From: Jongsikchunia kroppenstedtii DSM 45133
Lineage (GTDB): Bacteria > Actinomycetota > Actinomycetes > Mycobacteriales > Mycobacteriaceae
DNA: 64,000 bases
Assembly (NCBI RefSeq): GCF_000380485.1
Contig: NZ_AQYG01000050.1
Coordinates: forward strand, 186,001-250,000
Direction: 5' to 3'
The position numbers and the translations under genes were made by a program. The notes under the pieces are model-generated. The model made no database searches, was not told where the DNA came from, and was given only the letters and a program-made list of their open reading frames with translations. Shown in pieces: positions 17,243-26,522 of the stretch. Each line of letters starts with the position of its first letter. Position 1 is the stretch's first letter.

Positions 17243-18660
17243 CGTTCACTCCCTTGATTTGCAACAACTTTCGTAGAACTCTCGGCGCCCGGTGAAATCG
17301 GCGGCGCGGCACGCAACAGCAGTGCGCCGACGGCCACCAACGCGGTTACCGCGGCCGCGAACCAGTAGATCGCCGCGTAGGGCCGTTCGGCGGTCGTCGC
17401 CGTGACCTCGGAGAGCATGGCCGCAAGGATCGCGATCCCCAGGGCGCCGCCGACCTGTCGCGCAGCCATCAACAGACCGGTTGCCGCCGCAAAGTCGCTC
17501 GGCGGTGCCGCAAGCGTGCCGACGGTCGAGATCCCCACGGTGATCAAGCCGACGCCGATGCCCATGACGATCCCCGCCGGCAGCCACAGTGCCCATAGCT
17601 GCGCAGTGGACGAGACGAGCGCTGCCAGGAGCGCGATCACCGCAGCCAGCACCACGCCGCCGATCGCGATCATCCGGCGCGGCGGGATCGTGGCCCCCAG
17701 CCGGCTCACCCCGACGCCGACGACCGCCGTCATCAACGCGGCCGGCGTCATCGCGAATCCAGCGGCCAGCGTCGAGTAGCCCCAGACGTTCACCAGGAAC
17801 ATCACGCCGAGCAGCATGGTGGTGAACAGGCTCATTCCGTATGCCGCCGATAGTCCGGCGGCCACGGCGAAGGACCGATTGCGAAGCAGATCCAGACGCA
17901 GCGCCGGCAAGCGATGCACCCTCGACCGCCAGAGCGCCGCGGCCAGCGCGGTGCCGGACAGCCCGAAGAAGGCGATGATCTGCGCTGAGTCCCAACCCTT
18001 TTCGGGCCCCTCGGTCACGGCGTACACGAGGGATCCGATGGCGACCGCCAGCAGCATCCCACCCAGCAGATCCGGCCATCGCCGCGACTCGGAATCCGCG
18101 GCACGCAATCGCCGGGCGGCGGCGAGCGCCCACAGGCCGATGGGCACGTTCAGGCAGAACAGCACCCGCCAGTCGGAGACTTCCACCACCAACCCGCCGA
18201 GCGCCGGGCCGACCGCCGCGGCCAACGCGCCCGACGCACTCCACAGGCCGATGGCGGCGCGTCGGCGTTCGATCGCGACGGTGCCGAGAATCAGCGCCAG
18301 CGATGCCGGCGTCATCAGCGCCGCGCCCACGCCCTGCGCCGCCCGCGCACCGAGTACCAGCCCGAACGTCGGGGCCACCGCGATCAGTAGCGAGCACAGC
18401 GTGAATACCGCCACCCCCACCAGGAACAGCCGTGCGCGTCCGACGGCGTCGGCGAGTGCACCGGCCGGGGCCAGCAACGCGGCGAAGGGAATCACGTAAG
18501 AAGTGGCGAGCCACGTCGCGGTGCCCGCCCCGACGTCGAATTCCGATGCCACCGAGGGCACCGCCAGATTCGTGATCGTTGTGTCCAGAAACCCCACGAA
18601 GACCGCGCAACACGCGGCCACCAGAGCCAGGTTTCCTGCTGTTTTGTCGATCGCTCTCAT
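17239..18660 (-). CDS. MFS drug/metabolite exporter, DHA2 (EmrB/QacA) type
   Basis: A 473-aa integral membrane protein with about 14 hydrophobic helices. The N-terminus FVGFLDTTITNLAVPSVASEF and the motif GALADAVGRARLFLVGV after helix 2 are typical of the DHA2 family, as is the helix-5 motif GPALGGLVVE. It is probably a proton-driven efflux pump. It is the first gene of an MFS-SGNH-TetR group and is divergent from the aminotransferase gene. Confidence 0.88.
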   Translation of the reverse strand: MRAIDKTAGNLALVAACCAVFVGFLDTTITNLAVPSVASEFDVGAGTATWLATSYVIPFAALLAPAGALADAVGRARLFLVGVAVFTLCSLLIAVAPTFGLVLGARAAQGVGAALMTPASLALILGTVAIERRRAAIGLWSASGALAAAVGPALGGLVVEVSDWRVLFCLNVPIGLWALAAARRLRAADSESRRWPDLLGGMLLAVAIGSLVYAVTEGPEKGWDSAQIIAFFGLSGTALAAALWRSRVHRLPALRLDLLRNRSFAVAAGLSAAYGMSLFTTMLLGVMFLVNVWGYSTLAAGFAMTPAALMTAVVGVGVSRLGATIPPRRMIAIGGVVLAAVIALLAALVSSTAQLWALWLPAGIVMGIGVGLITVGISTVGTLAAPPSDFAAATGLLMAARQVGGALGIAILAAMLSEVTATTAERPYAAIYWFAAAVTALVAVGALLLRAAPPISPGAESSTKVVANQGSER

Positions 18661-18781
18661 GGCGTCGAGTTAAGCGCACGATCGTTCGTATTTCAATAGC
18701 GTCCGATCATGTTCTTAACGCGATGAGCGATGACGCCGCCCGAAGACTGAACCGTGCGGCGACCGCCTACGCTTGTCGTTT

Positions 18782-19843
18782 GTGACCGTCTACCTGCGCC
18801 CCGACCTCGATGATCTGCCTGCATATGTGCCCGGCAAGACGTTCCCCGGCGCGCTCAAGCTCGCCAGCAACGAGGTCGTCGATCCACCGCTGGCGTCGGT
18901 GCAGCAGGCGATCGCGGCAGCCGCGGCGACGGCGAATCGTTACCCGGACAACGCGATGGTCGAGCTGACCGAGCACCTCGGCAAGCATCTCGGGGTGCCG
19001 CCGGAACACGTCAAGACCGGCTGCGGCTCGGTGACGCTGTGCCAGAACCTGATCAGCATCACCAGCGGCCCGGGTGACGAGGTGCTCTTCGCGTGGCGCT
19101 CCTTCGAGTGCTATCCGATCTCGACCATGATCGTCGGCGCGACGCCGATCATGGTTCCGCTGCGCGACCAGACCCATGACCTCACCGCGATGGCCGACGC
19201 CATCACCGAGCGCACTCGGGTCATCTTCGTCTGCAACCCCAACAACCCGACCGGGACCGTCGTCACCGCGACAGAGCTGATCGACTTCCTCGACCGGGTG
19301 CCGCCGCACGTCCTGGTCGCCCTCGACGAGGCGTACATCGAATACATGCGGCCCGACGAGGCGCAGCGATACGACGCCGTAGAGCTTCTCGGCAAGTACC
19401 CCAACCTCGTTGTGCTGCGCACCTTTTCGAAGGCCTACGGGCTGGCCGGGCTCCGCGTCGGCTATGCTGTCGGCGATCCGATCATCATCGAGGCGCTGAC
19501 CAAGGTCCACGTGCCGTTCAGCGTCAGCAGCGTCGCCCAGGCAGCGGCGATCGCATCCCTGGCCGCCGGCGACGAACTACGGGCCCGCACCGACGAGGTC
19601 GCGCTTGAGCGCCACCGGGTCACGGCCGAGCTCCGGTCGGCGGGCTACCGCGTTCCGGATTCGCAGGCGAACTTCATCTGGCTCGACCTCGGCGCCGCCG
19701 CCGTGCCCTTCTCGCAGGCCAGCACCAACGCCGGAATCATCGTGCGCCCCTTCGACGGCGATGGGGTGCGGGTGACCGTCACCCACGCCGACGAGAACGA
19801 TCGCTTCCTCGGTTTCGCCCGGGAATGGCAAGCGGCTCAGTAA
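18782..19843 (+). CDS. pat: Aromatic amino acid aminotransferase / HisC-like
   Basis: A 353-aa fold-type I PLP enzyme. It contains the N-terminal LASNEVVDPP, FVCNPNNPTGTVV, LDEAYIEYM and the PLP lysine in RTFSKAYGLAGLRVGYAVG, and ends with FIWLDLG...VRPFDGDGVRVT. The family covers histidinol-phosphate aminotransferase and the Pat enzyme of actinobacteria; synteny with Rv3772 and the short N-terminus favour Pat. It would transaminate phenylalanine and tyrosine keto acids, linking to tyrA. The GTG at 18,782 is chosen over a TTG at 18,773. Confidence 0.88.
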   Translation: MTVYLRPDLDDLPAYVPGKTFPGALKLASNEVVDPPLASVQQAIAAAAATANRYPDNAMVELTEHLGKHLGVPPEHVKTGCGSVTLCQNLISITSGPGDEVLFAWRSFECYPISTMIVGATPIMVPLRDQTHDLTAMADAITERTRVIFVCNPNNPTGTVVTATELIDFLDRVPPHVLVALDEAYIEYMRPDEAQRYDAVELLGKYPNLVVLRTFSKAYGLAGLRVGYAVGDPIIIEALTKVHVPFSVSSVAQAAAIASLAAGDELRARTDEVALERHRVTAELRSAGYRVPDSQANFIWLDLGAAAVPFSQASTNAGIIVRPFDGDGVRVTVTHADENDRFLGFAREWQAAQ

Positions 19844-19877
19844 CTCTCGTCGCCGGTTGCGGCGCGCTAGGGGCGCG

Positions 19878-20879
19878 TCACCACAGGCCCGGAGCCAGCG
19901 CGGCCCACGCGTTGGGCAGCGCCGCCTTCCAGTACGACCAGCTGTGCAATCCGACCAGCGGGTAGTCGGTGGTGGCCGGGATCTGCGCGAGCATCAGCCG
20001 CACCGAGAACTGCCGCGAGCAACTCTCCGCGCCGGCTTCGAGCGCGGCGCCGGCAGCCAGCTGCGCCTGCCGGCTCTGGCCTGGTTCGAGCGGCGTGTAG
20101 AAGTCGTCGAACGCCGGGATGCCGCTGCCGGAGTAGATGTAGATGTTCTTGCCGCGGAAGCGGTCCACCATCAGGCTCGGATCGTGCGCCGCCCAGCCGG
20201 GCGACCCGAACGGGCCCCACATGTTGACGGAGATTCCGCCGTCCTTGGCGACGGTGCCGGTCACATAGCCCTCGTTGACCGGGCTGCTGACGGCCGGGCA
20301 ACCGCTGAGCGAGGCGACGCCGTTGTACAGGTTGGGATGGCGCGCGGTCAGCGCGAGCGCGGCCTGCGCACCCATCGACAGGCCGGCGATCGCGTTGCGG
20401 CCGTCGCCATGGAACGTCTTGTTGATCAGCGGGGGCAGCTCGGCGGTGAGGAAGGTCTCCCACATCGGCTTGCCGTAGCGCGGATCAGGCGCCTGCCAGT
20501 CGGTGTAGAACGTCGATCCGCCGCCCGCAGGCAGCACGACGTTGACGTTCTTGCCCGCGAAGAACGGCCCTGCGCCGCCCTTGGTCATCCAGTCGCTGAC
20601 CGGCTGATCGGCGCCCGCGCCGTCGAGCATGTAGAGCGTCGCGCGCGGAGACGAGCCAGCCGGGCTGAGCACGGTCAGGTGAACGTCCTCGCCCATGGCG
20701 GGCGACTTCACCGTCAGCTGGTAGCGGTGGTCGTTGACCTTGACCGTCTTGGTGATGACGGCTCCCGCAGGCGTCGGTCGACCCGGCTGCGCCGCGGCGA
20801 TGCCCGTGCCGACCGTCACGGCCGCCAGGATCGACGCCACGGCAGCAGCGCCCGCGATCTTCAGTCGATTCGGTATCAC
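19878..20879 (-). CDS. Secreted mycolyltransferase (antigen 85 / esterase D family)
   Basis: A 333-aa exported alpha/beta-hydrolase that probably transfers mycolates to arabinogalactan or trehalose. The signal peptide ends near GIAAAQPG (residue 30). The fold markers are YMLDGAGAD, VVLPAGGGSTFYTDW and the nucleophile elbow IAGLSMGAQAAL with Ser168. The C-terminal HSWSYWKAALPNAW carries the catalytic His. I chose the GTG at 20,879, which has AGGA 8 bases upstream. It is direct evidence for a mycolic-acid envelope. Confidence 0.92.
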   Translation of the reverse strand: MIPNRLKIAGAAAVASILAAVTVGTGIAAAQPGRPTPAGAVITKTVKVNDHRYQLTVKSPAMGEDVHLTVLSPAGSSPRATLYMLDGAGADQPVSDWMTKGGAGPFFAGKNVNVVLPAGGGSTFYTDWQAPDPRYGKPMWETFLTAELPPLINKTFHGDGRNAIAGLSMGAQAALALTARHPNLYNGVASLSGCPAVSSPVNEGYVTGTVAKDGGISVNMWGPFGSPGWAAHDPSLMVDRFRGKNIYIYSGSGIPAFDDFYTPLEPGQSRQAQLAAGAALEAGAESCSRQFSVRLMLAQIPATTDYPLVGLHSWSYWKAALPNAWAALAPGLW

Positions 20880-21061
20880 GGCCAGTTTCCTTTTGTCTTC
20901 GATCACACGGCAGCGTCATCGGTGTTGCCGGTTTGATGTTCGTCGGGCCTAGGCTACTGGTAATGCGCGGCCGGCGACACTTGAGCGAGCCCCGTCGAAT
21001 AGTGTCGTTGCCAGATTGAATAGTCCACAAACCACCGACCGACGAAGGCGAAGGATCAGGC

Positions 21062-21532
21062 GTGTCAACTGCTTTGGACGACAACGGTTTTGCATTCGTC
21101 GCTCAAGTTCCGGTGCGCTGGTCGGATATGGATGCTTTTGGTCACATCAACCACGCTCGTATGGTGACCGTCCTAGAAGAGGCCCGCATCGAGTGGCTGC
21201 TGAGCGCCGGAACCGAGCATGTCGAGGGCAGCGAGGATCTCACGGTCTTCCAGCCGTTGATCAAGAGTTCGATGATCGTTAACGTCGAGGTCCGCTATCA
21301 GGGGCAGCTACGCCACGAGGACACCCCGCTGCAGGTCGGCATGTGGATCAAGCAGGTGCGTTCGGTCGACTTCACCATCGGCTACGAAGTGCGTTCGGCC
21401 ACAGCTGATCCCGGTTCCAAGGCGGCGACGGTCGCGAGCACGCAGCTCGCCGTCGTGGACATTGCGGCCGAGAGGTTGCAGCGTCTCACTGATCAGCAGA
21501 AGGCGTATCTGAAGAACTGGATGCGGGATTGA
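21062..21532 (+). CDS. Acyl-CoA thioesterase, 4HBT hotdog family
   Basis: A 156-aa single-hotdog protein. The active-site region RWSDMDAFGHINHARMVTVLEEARIEW contains the Asp of the 4-hydroxybenzoyl-CoA thioesterase-like group. The GTG start has GAAGGA 7 bases upstream. Its 3' end overlaps the 3' end of the convergent gene by 47 bases, so the two transcripts are antisense at their ends. The acyl substrate is unknown. Confidence 0.87.
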   Translation: MSTALDDNGFAFVAQVPVRWSDMDAFGHINHARMVTVLEEARIEWLLSAGTEHVEGSEDLTVFQPLIKSSMIVNVEVRYQGQLRHEDTPLQVGMWIKQVRSVDFTIGYEVRSATADPGSKAATVASTQLAVVDIAAERLQRLTDQQKAYLKNWMRD

Positions 21533-22625
21533 ACTCGGGTAGGGCGAGCTCAGGACGAGCCGTCGAGAGGCTGACGATGTTGCCCTGCAGCATCTCTCGG
21601 TATGCCCGCAGGTGCTCCTCACCCGCCTGCAGCTGATAGCCGACCCGGTCGGTGGCATCGAGCGAATGCCCATGATCGCCAAGGCGAGCGACGAGCCCGT
21701 CGATCCGCTGATCCAGCGTGCCGCCGCGATTCACCTCGTTGACCAGCGCCAGCTCCCGGTCGGCGGAGGCCAGGACGTCGGCCATGGTCGCCAGCGACCG
21801 CACCCGCTCGACCAGCTGATCCCACACCGGGATCAGCGCCCGTCGCCGCTGATCCTGCTGGTGGCGGGTGGTCACGTCGGCGGCCGACGTCGTGCGCTCG
21901 ATGCGGACGATCTCCGCGGTCACCGACCGCAGGGCGATCACGTCAGCCGCGATCGCCGCCAGCTCGACCGGCAGATCGACCTGGCCGCGCTGCACGGCGA
22001 AGTACTCGGACTGCCACGACGGTGATTGCCAGACGCGGTCGTACATCTGTCCGGCCAGATACAGCAGGGTCTCGTAACGGTCCGCGAACCGGGTCTCTCC
22101 GGAGTCGTGGGCCGAGAACCGTTGCATCACCAGCGAACTCACCCATCCGGAGATGGTTGTCGGGTTCGGTGACGGCGTCTGCGCCAGCCCGTCGAAGAGC
22201 CGCTGACGCTCGGCCTCGTCCAGGTGCAGGCCTTCTTTGCGCTGCTTGCGGGTGATCTTGCCGCCGCTGGCGTACGACGAGTTGGCGCCGATCAACACTC
22301 GCGCGATCGCCGCACGACGACGGGCCAGGTGCGCGGCGCGCGCCCGCAGCAACTGGACCGCGACCGGATGCAGACGATCGCCCTGCAGGCGCCGATCGAC
22401 GAAGGCCGCCTCGCGATCGATGCGACGCAGTTCGCCGAACCCGCCGATGCTGGGGATCGGCATCCCCAGGGTGACGCGACGGACCAGTACCGCGCGCGAG
22501 GCCTCTGCGGTGTGCCCGGCGGCGATCAGGAAGGCGGCGGCATCCGACAGCTCCGGCTGCGGGCCGGGCAGCCGGCATTCACGCGTCCACAGCTCAATCG
22601 GTGGTGCGCTGGATGTTGCTGACAC
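21486..22625 (-). CDS. Conserved hypothetical protein, helical
   Basis: A 379-aa protein, rich in Arg, Ala and Leu and mostly alpha-helical, with no membrane segment or signal peptide. The start is a GTG at 22,625 with a strong AGGAG 6 bases upstream. It overlaps the end of the upstream acyltransferase gene by 32 bases on the same strand and the thioesterase by 47 bases tail to tail. No motif was recognised. Confidence 0.6.
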   Translation of the reverse strand: MSATSSAPPIELWTRECRLPGPQPELSDAAAFLIAAGHTAEASRAVLVRRVTLGMPIPSIGGFGELRRIDREAAFVDRRLQGDRLHPVAVQLLRARAAHLARRRAAIARVLIGANSSYASGGKITRKQRKEGLHLDEAERQRLFDGLAQTPSPNPTTISGWVSSLVMQRFSAHDSGETRFADRYETLLYLAGQMYDRVWQSPSWQSEYFAVQRGQVDLPVELAAIAADVIALRSVTAEIVRIERTTSAADVTTRHQQDQRRRALIPVWDQLVERVRSLATMADVLASADRELALVNEVNRGGTLDQRIDGLVARLGDHGHSLDATDRVGYQLQAGEEHLRAYREMLQGNIVSLSTARPELALPEFNPASSSSDTPSADQ

Positions 22626-23829
22626 GCACTTCTCCTGGTTCCTGGCCTGCAGCGGGGCGGCCTGCGGACAACACATCGCGGCGACGGGGAATCGCGGCGA
22701 TCCCCTCATTTTTACCGGAGGACGACGACACGCGTCGCCACCAGCGGTATGTGATCTGATGCAGTATCCAGGCGATCGGGATGCTGATCACCACCGTGAC
22801 CAGGAACGCCGCCGTCGTCGACCCGCTGAACAGGCGATACCCGAGCAGGCTCATCACCAGTTCGAGCACCATCACGTGCACGAGGAAGAGCTCATAGGAG
22901 ATCTCGCCGAGCCACACCACCGGTCGCAGGCTCAGCAATCGGGCCGGCAACGACGTCGGCGCCAACGCCGCGCCGCCCACCAGGCCCGCTCCGACGATGG
23001 CGTACAGCAGCGCCTTCGCGTCGGTCGCGAAGGCGCTCGCCGGGGCGATCGTCGGCTCCCCTGCGATCGACGTGCAGGCGATCACGAACGCTGCGAGGGC
23101 GACCACCACCGCGATGGCGCCGGGCCATCGCACATCGAGTTCGGCCAGCACCGCCAGCAGCATCCCGGCCGCGAACCAGATCGCGAACTCCGGCGGCCAC
23201 AGCCGCGACGTCGGATCGGCGGACGGCGAGTGCGAGTACGCCACCCACAGCGGCGTGACCGCGGCGAACGCCACGACCCAGACGATGATCCACTCGGGCC
23301 GCCACTGTCCGCGGCAGGCGACCACGCAGATGACCCAAGCGAGTGGCGGCAGCACCAGATAGAAGCCGACCTCAACGACGAGGCTCCACATCTGCGTCAG
23401 CCCGGTGTGCAGATTCCCGATGCCGTACGTCTGCGTCAGGGTCAGATTACGCAGCAATGCCGTGGCCCCATGGCCGGACGGCGACGGGTCCTCGCGCCAG
23501 CGATAGATGAGATAGACGACGAGCACCGTCAGCCAGTACGCCGGCAGGATGCGCAGCGCCCGGTGCCGGAAATACCGTGCTGTCGAAGGACTTCCGGCAC
23601 CCGTACGCAGCGAGCGCACCCAGGGCCGGAACAGCAGGAAGCCGGACAGCACGAAGAAGATCGCGACGCCGACCTCCAGGCGGCCGAAGAAGCGGCCCGC
23701 GAAGTCGTCCGTGTAGCGGCCCGTCCAGAACGCCGCATGCGTCCCGCACACCGCCAGCGCTGCGACGGCGCGCAGGCCGGTCAGCGCGTCGTTGCGCACG
23801 ATGTCGCGAGGGCTGGGCACGTCCATCAT
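22594..23829 (-). CDS. Acyltransferase family 3 membrane protein
   Basis: A 411-aa integral membrane protein of the acyltransferase-3 (OafA/YrhL) family with about ten helices. The N-terminal signature is LTGLRAVAALAVCGTHAAF, followed by VEVGVAIFFVLSGFLLFRPW with the family FFVLSGFL motif, and MWSLVVEVGFYLVLP. It probably acylates a sugar or lipid at the membrane. The start is the first of two adjacent ATGs at 23,829. Confidence 0.88.
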   Translation of the reverse strand: MMDVPSPRDIVRNDALTGLRAVAALAVCGTHAAFWTGRYTDDFAGRFFGRLEVGVAIFFVLSGFLLFRPWVRSLRTGAGSPSTARYFRHRALRILPAYWLTVLVVYLIYRWREDPSPSGHGATALLRNLTLTQTYGIGNLHTGLTQMWSLVVEVGFYLVLPPLAWVICVVACRGQWRPEWIIVWVVAFAAVTPLWVAYSHSPSADPTSRLWPPEFAIWFAAGMLLAVLAELDVRWPGAIAVVVALAAFVIACTSIAGEPTIAPASAFATDAKALLYAIVGAGLVGGAALAPTSLPARLLSLRPVVWLGEISYELFLVHVMVLELVMSLLGYRLFSGSTTAAFLVTVVISIPIAWILHQITYRWWRRVSSSSGKNEGIAAIPRRRDVLSAGRPAAGQEPGEVRVSNIQRTTD

Positions 23830-23919
23830 TCTGGCCGACCTCTCCGCGCACCGGGACGTCCTGCCCTGACTCCTGCCGCACCGCATCGACAATCAGACAT
23901 TGCAGACTAGAGTTTGACC

Positions 23920-24651
23920 ATGACACAACCGCCGACCGGTCCCGACCCCGAGGACGCCATCCCGGAGGGATGGACGCCGGCGCCATCGCCGGATCCCGCG
24001 AGCGCTGCGCCGCCGGCACCGCCGTACCCGGATCCGTATGGCACGCAGCCGTATTCGCCGCCCGGATACGCACCGCTGCCGCCCGGAGCCGTCGGACCGA
24101 TCCCGAACGCACCCGGCGGGTATCCCGGAAACCCGTACCCCTACGTCGGCAACCAGTACGGACCACCGCCTGGTTCCTACCTCGCCGGCAGCCCGTACCA
24201 GCCCTACGCCCCGCCAACGCCGCCGTCGCAGGCCGTGGCGGTCATCCGCTGGCTCATTGCCGCGACGTCGGTTCTCGTGGTCATCTGTGCGTTCCTGCCC
24301 TGGGCCACCGCAACCGTTCTCGGCGCCGAGGTCTCGGTGCACGGCACCGACGACGGCAAAGACGGCTGGATCACCCTGGCGATGGCGGTCATCGCCGGAA
24401 TCGTCGCGGTGATCAGCGCGGACACCAGGCGGTCGGCGGGAGTCCACCTCGCCGCCGGCATCGTCGGCACGATCATGGGCCTGCTCATCACCATCGTCGG
24501 GCTGGCCGACCTGGGCGACCTGAGCAACCGGAACGACGAGATCTCCGGCTACGGCGGGCACATCGACGCCGGATCCGGACTGATCGGCACGATCGTGCTC
24601 GGCATCGTCATGGTGGGCCTCGGCATCACCGCGATCATCAAACGCAACTGA
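23920..24651 (+). CDS. Proline-rich membrane protein of unknown function
   Basis: A 243-aa protein. The N-terminal 100 residues are rich in P, G and Y (YPDPYGTQPYSPPGYAPLPP), followed by four predicted membrane helices (AVIRWLIAATSVLVVICAFLPW, WITLAMAVIAGIVAVISA, LAAGIVGTIMGLLITIVGLADL, LIGTIVLGIVMVGLGITAII). Such layouts are common in actinobacterial envelope proteins. The ATG at 23,920 is preferred over a TTG 6 bases earlier. The gene precedes the HTH gene that flanks the prophage attachment site. Confidence 0.68.
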   Translation: MTQPPTGPDPEDAIPEGWTPAPSPDPASAAPPAPPYPDPYGTQPYSPPGYAPLPPGAVGPIPNAPGGYPGNPYPYVGNQYGPPPGSYLAGSPYQPYAPPTPPSQAVAVIRWLIAATSVLVVICAFLPWATATVLGAEVSVHGTDDGKDGWITLAMAVIAGIVAVISADTRRSAGVHLAAGIVGTIMGLLITIVGLADLGDLSNRNDEISGYGGHIDAGSGLIGTIVLGIVMVGLGITAIIKRN

Positions 24652-24698
24652 CCCGAGGCTCGGGATCAAGCCCCGAAAATTCCGGTAACGTTGCGGGC

Positions 24699-25370
24699 AT
24701 GGTTTCGGTAACACCTCTCGGCCAGATCGTGGGCGACAACGTCCGCCGGATGCGCACCGGTGCGGGTCACACGGGCGACGCTCTGTCGAAGGCGTTGCGC
24801 GAGTTCGGACCGTGGCCCACGTCGCGGGTGTCCGAGCTGGAACTCGGACGCGTCTCACCCACAGTCGCAACGCTTTTCACCGTGGCGCACGGGCTGTCGA
24901 ACCTGCTCGGCCGGACGGTTCTCGTAGCCGACCTGCTTCGGCACGACGGCTACACGGAGATCGGCAGGATCCAGCTGCCCGCCTCGGCCGTCGTAGATGC
25001 CTTCGCGGGCAAGCCGGCGGACCTGCCGGCCGACGACGCGATCGACGCGGACCGGGATCGCCGGCTGCTGGCCGACTACACGGGACCGCCGCTGTCGGCC
25101 GACACCATCCGCGCCGTCCTGCGCGAATCCGGAGAACCCGAGAGCAGGCTCGCTCGCGGGCTCGGCGTCAGCGAGGCCGACCTGGCCGGGTACTCGGCGC
25201 AGCTGTGGGGCCACACCTTCAGCGCGCAGCGCGACAAGCTCGCGGGTACCGACGCCAACGCCCAGAAGCGCGGACAGGTCAGCCGCAAACTCAAAGCCGA
25301 GATCAAGGCGGAGATCGACCGCGCGACGACCGGCGCAGATCCAACACCCCACCGCACTTCCGACACCTGA
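24699..25370 (+). CDS. HTH regulator related to the prophage repressor
   Basis: A 223-aa protein with an N-terminal XRE-like DNA-binding region (TSRVSELELGRVSPTVATLF). Its C-terminal segment LWGHTFSAQRDKLAGTDANA is matched by LWGHAVETERDRIAGPHANA in the prophage repressor at 32,473. The two are clearly homologous over the whole length. The gene ends 45 bases before the left att core, in the same orientation the repressor-integrase pair has next to the right att. It may be an immunity repressor left by an earlier element. Its stop lies in the loop of a strong hairpin. Confidence 0.75.
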   Translation: MVSVTPLGQIVGDNVRRMRTGAGHTGDALSKALREFGPWPTSRVSELELGRVSPTVATLFTVAHGLSNLLGRTVLVADLLRHDGYTEIGRIQLPASAVVDAFAGKPADLPADDAIDADRDRRLLADYTGPPLSADTIRAVLRESGEPESRLARGLGVSEADLAGYSAQLWGHTFSAQRDKLAGTDANAQKRGQVSRKLKAEIKAEIDRATTGADPTPHRTSDT

Positions 25371-25399
25371 TCGGTGCGGGAAGTGCGGTGGCGTGTTGG
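25341..25399 (+). terminator. Strong hairpin overlapping the HTH gene stop
   Basis: Arms 25,341-25,361 and 25,379-25,399 pair over 21 bp with one mismatch (core CCACCGCACTTCC), with a 17-base loop that contains the TGA stop. A probable terminator just outside the left end of the prophage element. Confidence 0.7.
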
Positions 25400-25415
25400 A
25401 TTCGCGTCGCAAAGT

Positions 25416-25441
25416 TGGCGGAAACGGAGGGATTTGAACCC
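25416..25441. repeat. attL core (26-bp direct repeat)
   Basis: Identical to 34,326-34,351, beginning TGGCGGAAACGGAGGGATTT. It is a copy of the 3' end of tRNA-Ser(TGA) including the encoded CCA. The flanking bases differ on both sides, which defines the core. Confidence 0.92.
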
Positions 25442-25531
25442 AATTTCACCCTCTGCTCGGACGGCTGATACTGCTCTGAACTGCTGAACCACATCAGTGT
25501 GATTCAGGACTGATCACCCGATTTCGAGGGC

Positions 25532-25552
25532 AAGTGTGGGCAAAATGTGGGC
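25532..25552 (+). repeat. Left arm-type repeat (TGTGGGCA direct repeats)
   Basis: TGTGGGCA-AAA-TGTGGGCA lies about 90 bases inside attL. The same motif (GTGGGCAAAATGTGGGCAGA) recurs near 34,240, about 65 bases inside attR. Short direct repeats near both ends of a tyrosine-integrase element are the expected form of integrase arm-binding sites. The 25,442-25,586 segment is otherwise non-coding. Coordinates are good to within a base or two. Confidence 0.6.
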
Positions 25553-25586
25553 AGAGGTGGGGCGTCACTCGGTGCTGCAACGGCGC

Positions 25587-26522
25587 TTACGTTTGTGACC
25601 CGGTCCAGGCCTTCTGCCATAGCCGTCCTGCATCACTCCAAAGCAGCTTTACGGCAGGTGTCTGCGTGAAGATGATCGTCATGAGGTGGTAGGCCGTGAG
25701 GACTTGCTCTTGCAAAGACTGGTTGTCTTCGAGATCTTCAACCGTCACTCCCTGTTGGCGAGCCTCGTCGCGGTCGATGCGCCGGCCGTGGCTCTTATGC
25801 TCGCTAGCGTCATTGAAGTGGTGGGCGACTGCTTTTCCCTTGGACTCCGCATCACTACCCATCTCACGGAACATTCCCTTGGTCAGCCACCGTGCAACCA
25901 TTCGCTCGGAGTAGTCCAACGCGTTCTGCGCCTCTTGCAGCAGCGCAGGTCCGTGGCTCTGCATGATTGGCGCCCAAACATGCGCCGTACCAACGTCTTC
26001 GAGGATTTCTCGTTTGGCTCGGTCGAACTGCTCAGTGATTGCGCGAGCGGACATGCTGCGGCCACCGCCCACACTCATCTGCGGGTCGATCGGTCCGAGC
26101 TGACTTTGCCGACCCATGATCAGTCGATCCGCCGAAAGGCAGATCATCGTGCCTGCTGACATCGCAAACGTCGGCACGATCACCTCGACATCCGTGAATT
26201 TCGTTCGGACGTAAGACACAACCGACTCCGCCGCGGTAGTCACGCCACCGGGGGTGTGAAGGATCAGGGTCAACCCTTTCGAGCAATCCATCTTGTAGAT
26301 CACGCTCATGAGGCCGTTGATGTCCTCGTTGTTAATCATCAAGTAGGTGCCCGGAATGTCCGGTTTCTGAAGGAACGCGGACGCGAACAAAATCACGTTA
26401 CGGCCGCCGCGCAAGGTCCCAATCTCGGCAAGTGCGGTGTTCAACGCGGATTGCATCCAGGCGCCCCGCTCCTGCTCTGGGCGACTGTCGGCCTCGCGTA
26501 GGAGCTCATCCCACGCTGGCAC
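25587..26522 (-). CDS. SppA/ClpP-like serine protease, SDH_sah family
   Basis: A 311-aa protein of the serine dehydrogenase proteinase family (PF01972), related to SppA and ClpP folds. It has LILHTPGGVTTAAESVV (residues 87-103), the nucleophile motif FAMSAGTMICLSADRL with Ser122, and LGPIDPQMS at 142-150. It has no signal peptide, so it is probably cytoplasmic. The GTG start overlaps the stop of the small upstream gene by one base (TAGTG). GC is near 50% (about 47-50% in two 60-base lines I counted), far below host and capsid genes, so it is recently acquired cargo. Roles in phage biology or defence are possible but unproven. Confidence 0.85.
   Translation of the reverse strand: MPAWDELLREADSRPEQERGAWMQSALNTALAEIGTLRGGRNVILFASAFLQKPDIPGTYLMINNEDINGLMSVIYKMDCSKGLTLILHTPGGVTTAAESVVSYVRTKFTDVEVIVPTFAMSAGTMICLSADRLIMGRQSQLGPIDPQMSVGGGRSMSARAITEQFDRAKREILEDVGTAHVWAPIMQSHGPALLQEAQNALDYSERMVARWLTKGMFREMGSDAESKGKAVAHHFNDASEHKSHGRRIDRDEARQQGVTVEDLEDNQSLQEQVLTAYHLMTIIFTQTPAVKLLWSDAGRLWQKAWTGSQT

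Noticed and set aside
25416-25500. A second complete tRNA-Ser at the left end
   Set aside because: Only the 26-bp 3' part is present; the rest of a tRNA is missing, as expected for attL.
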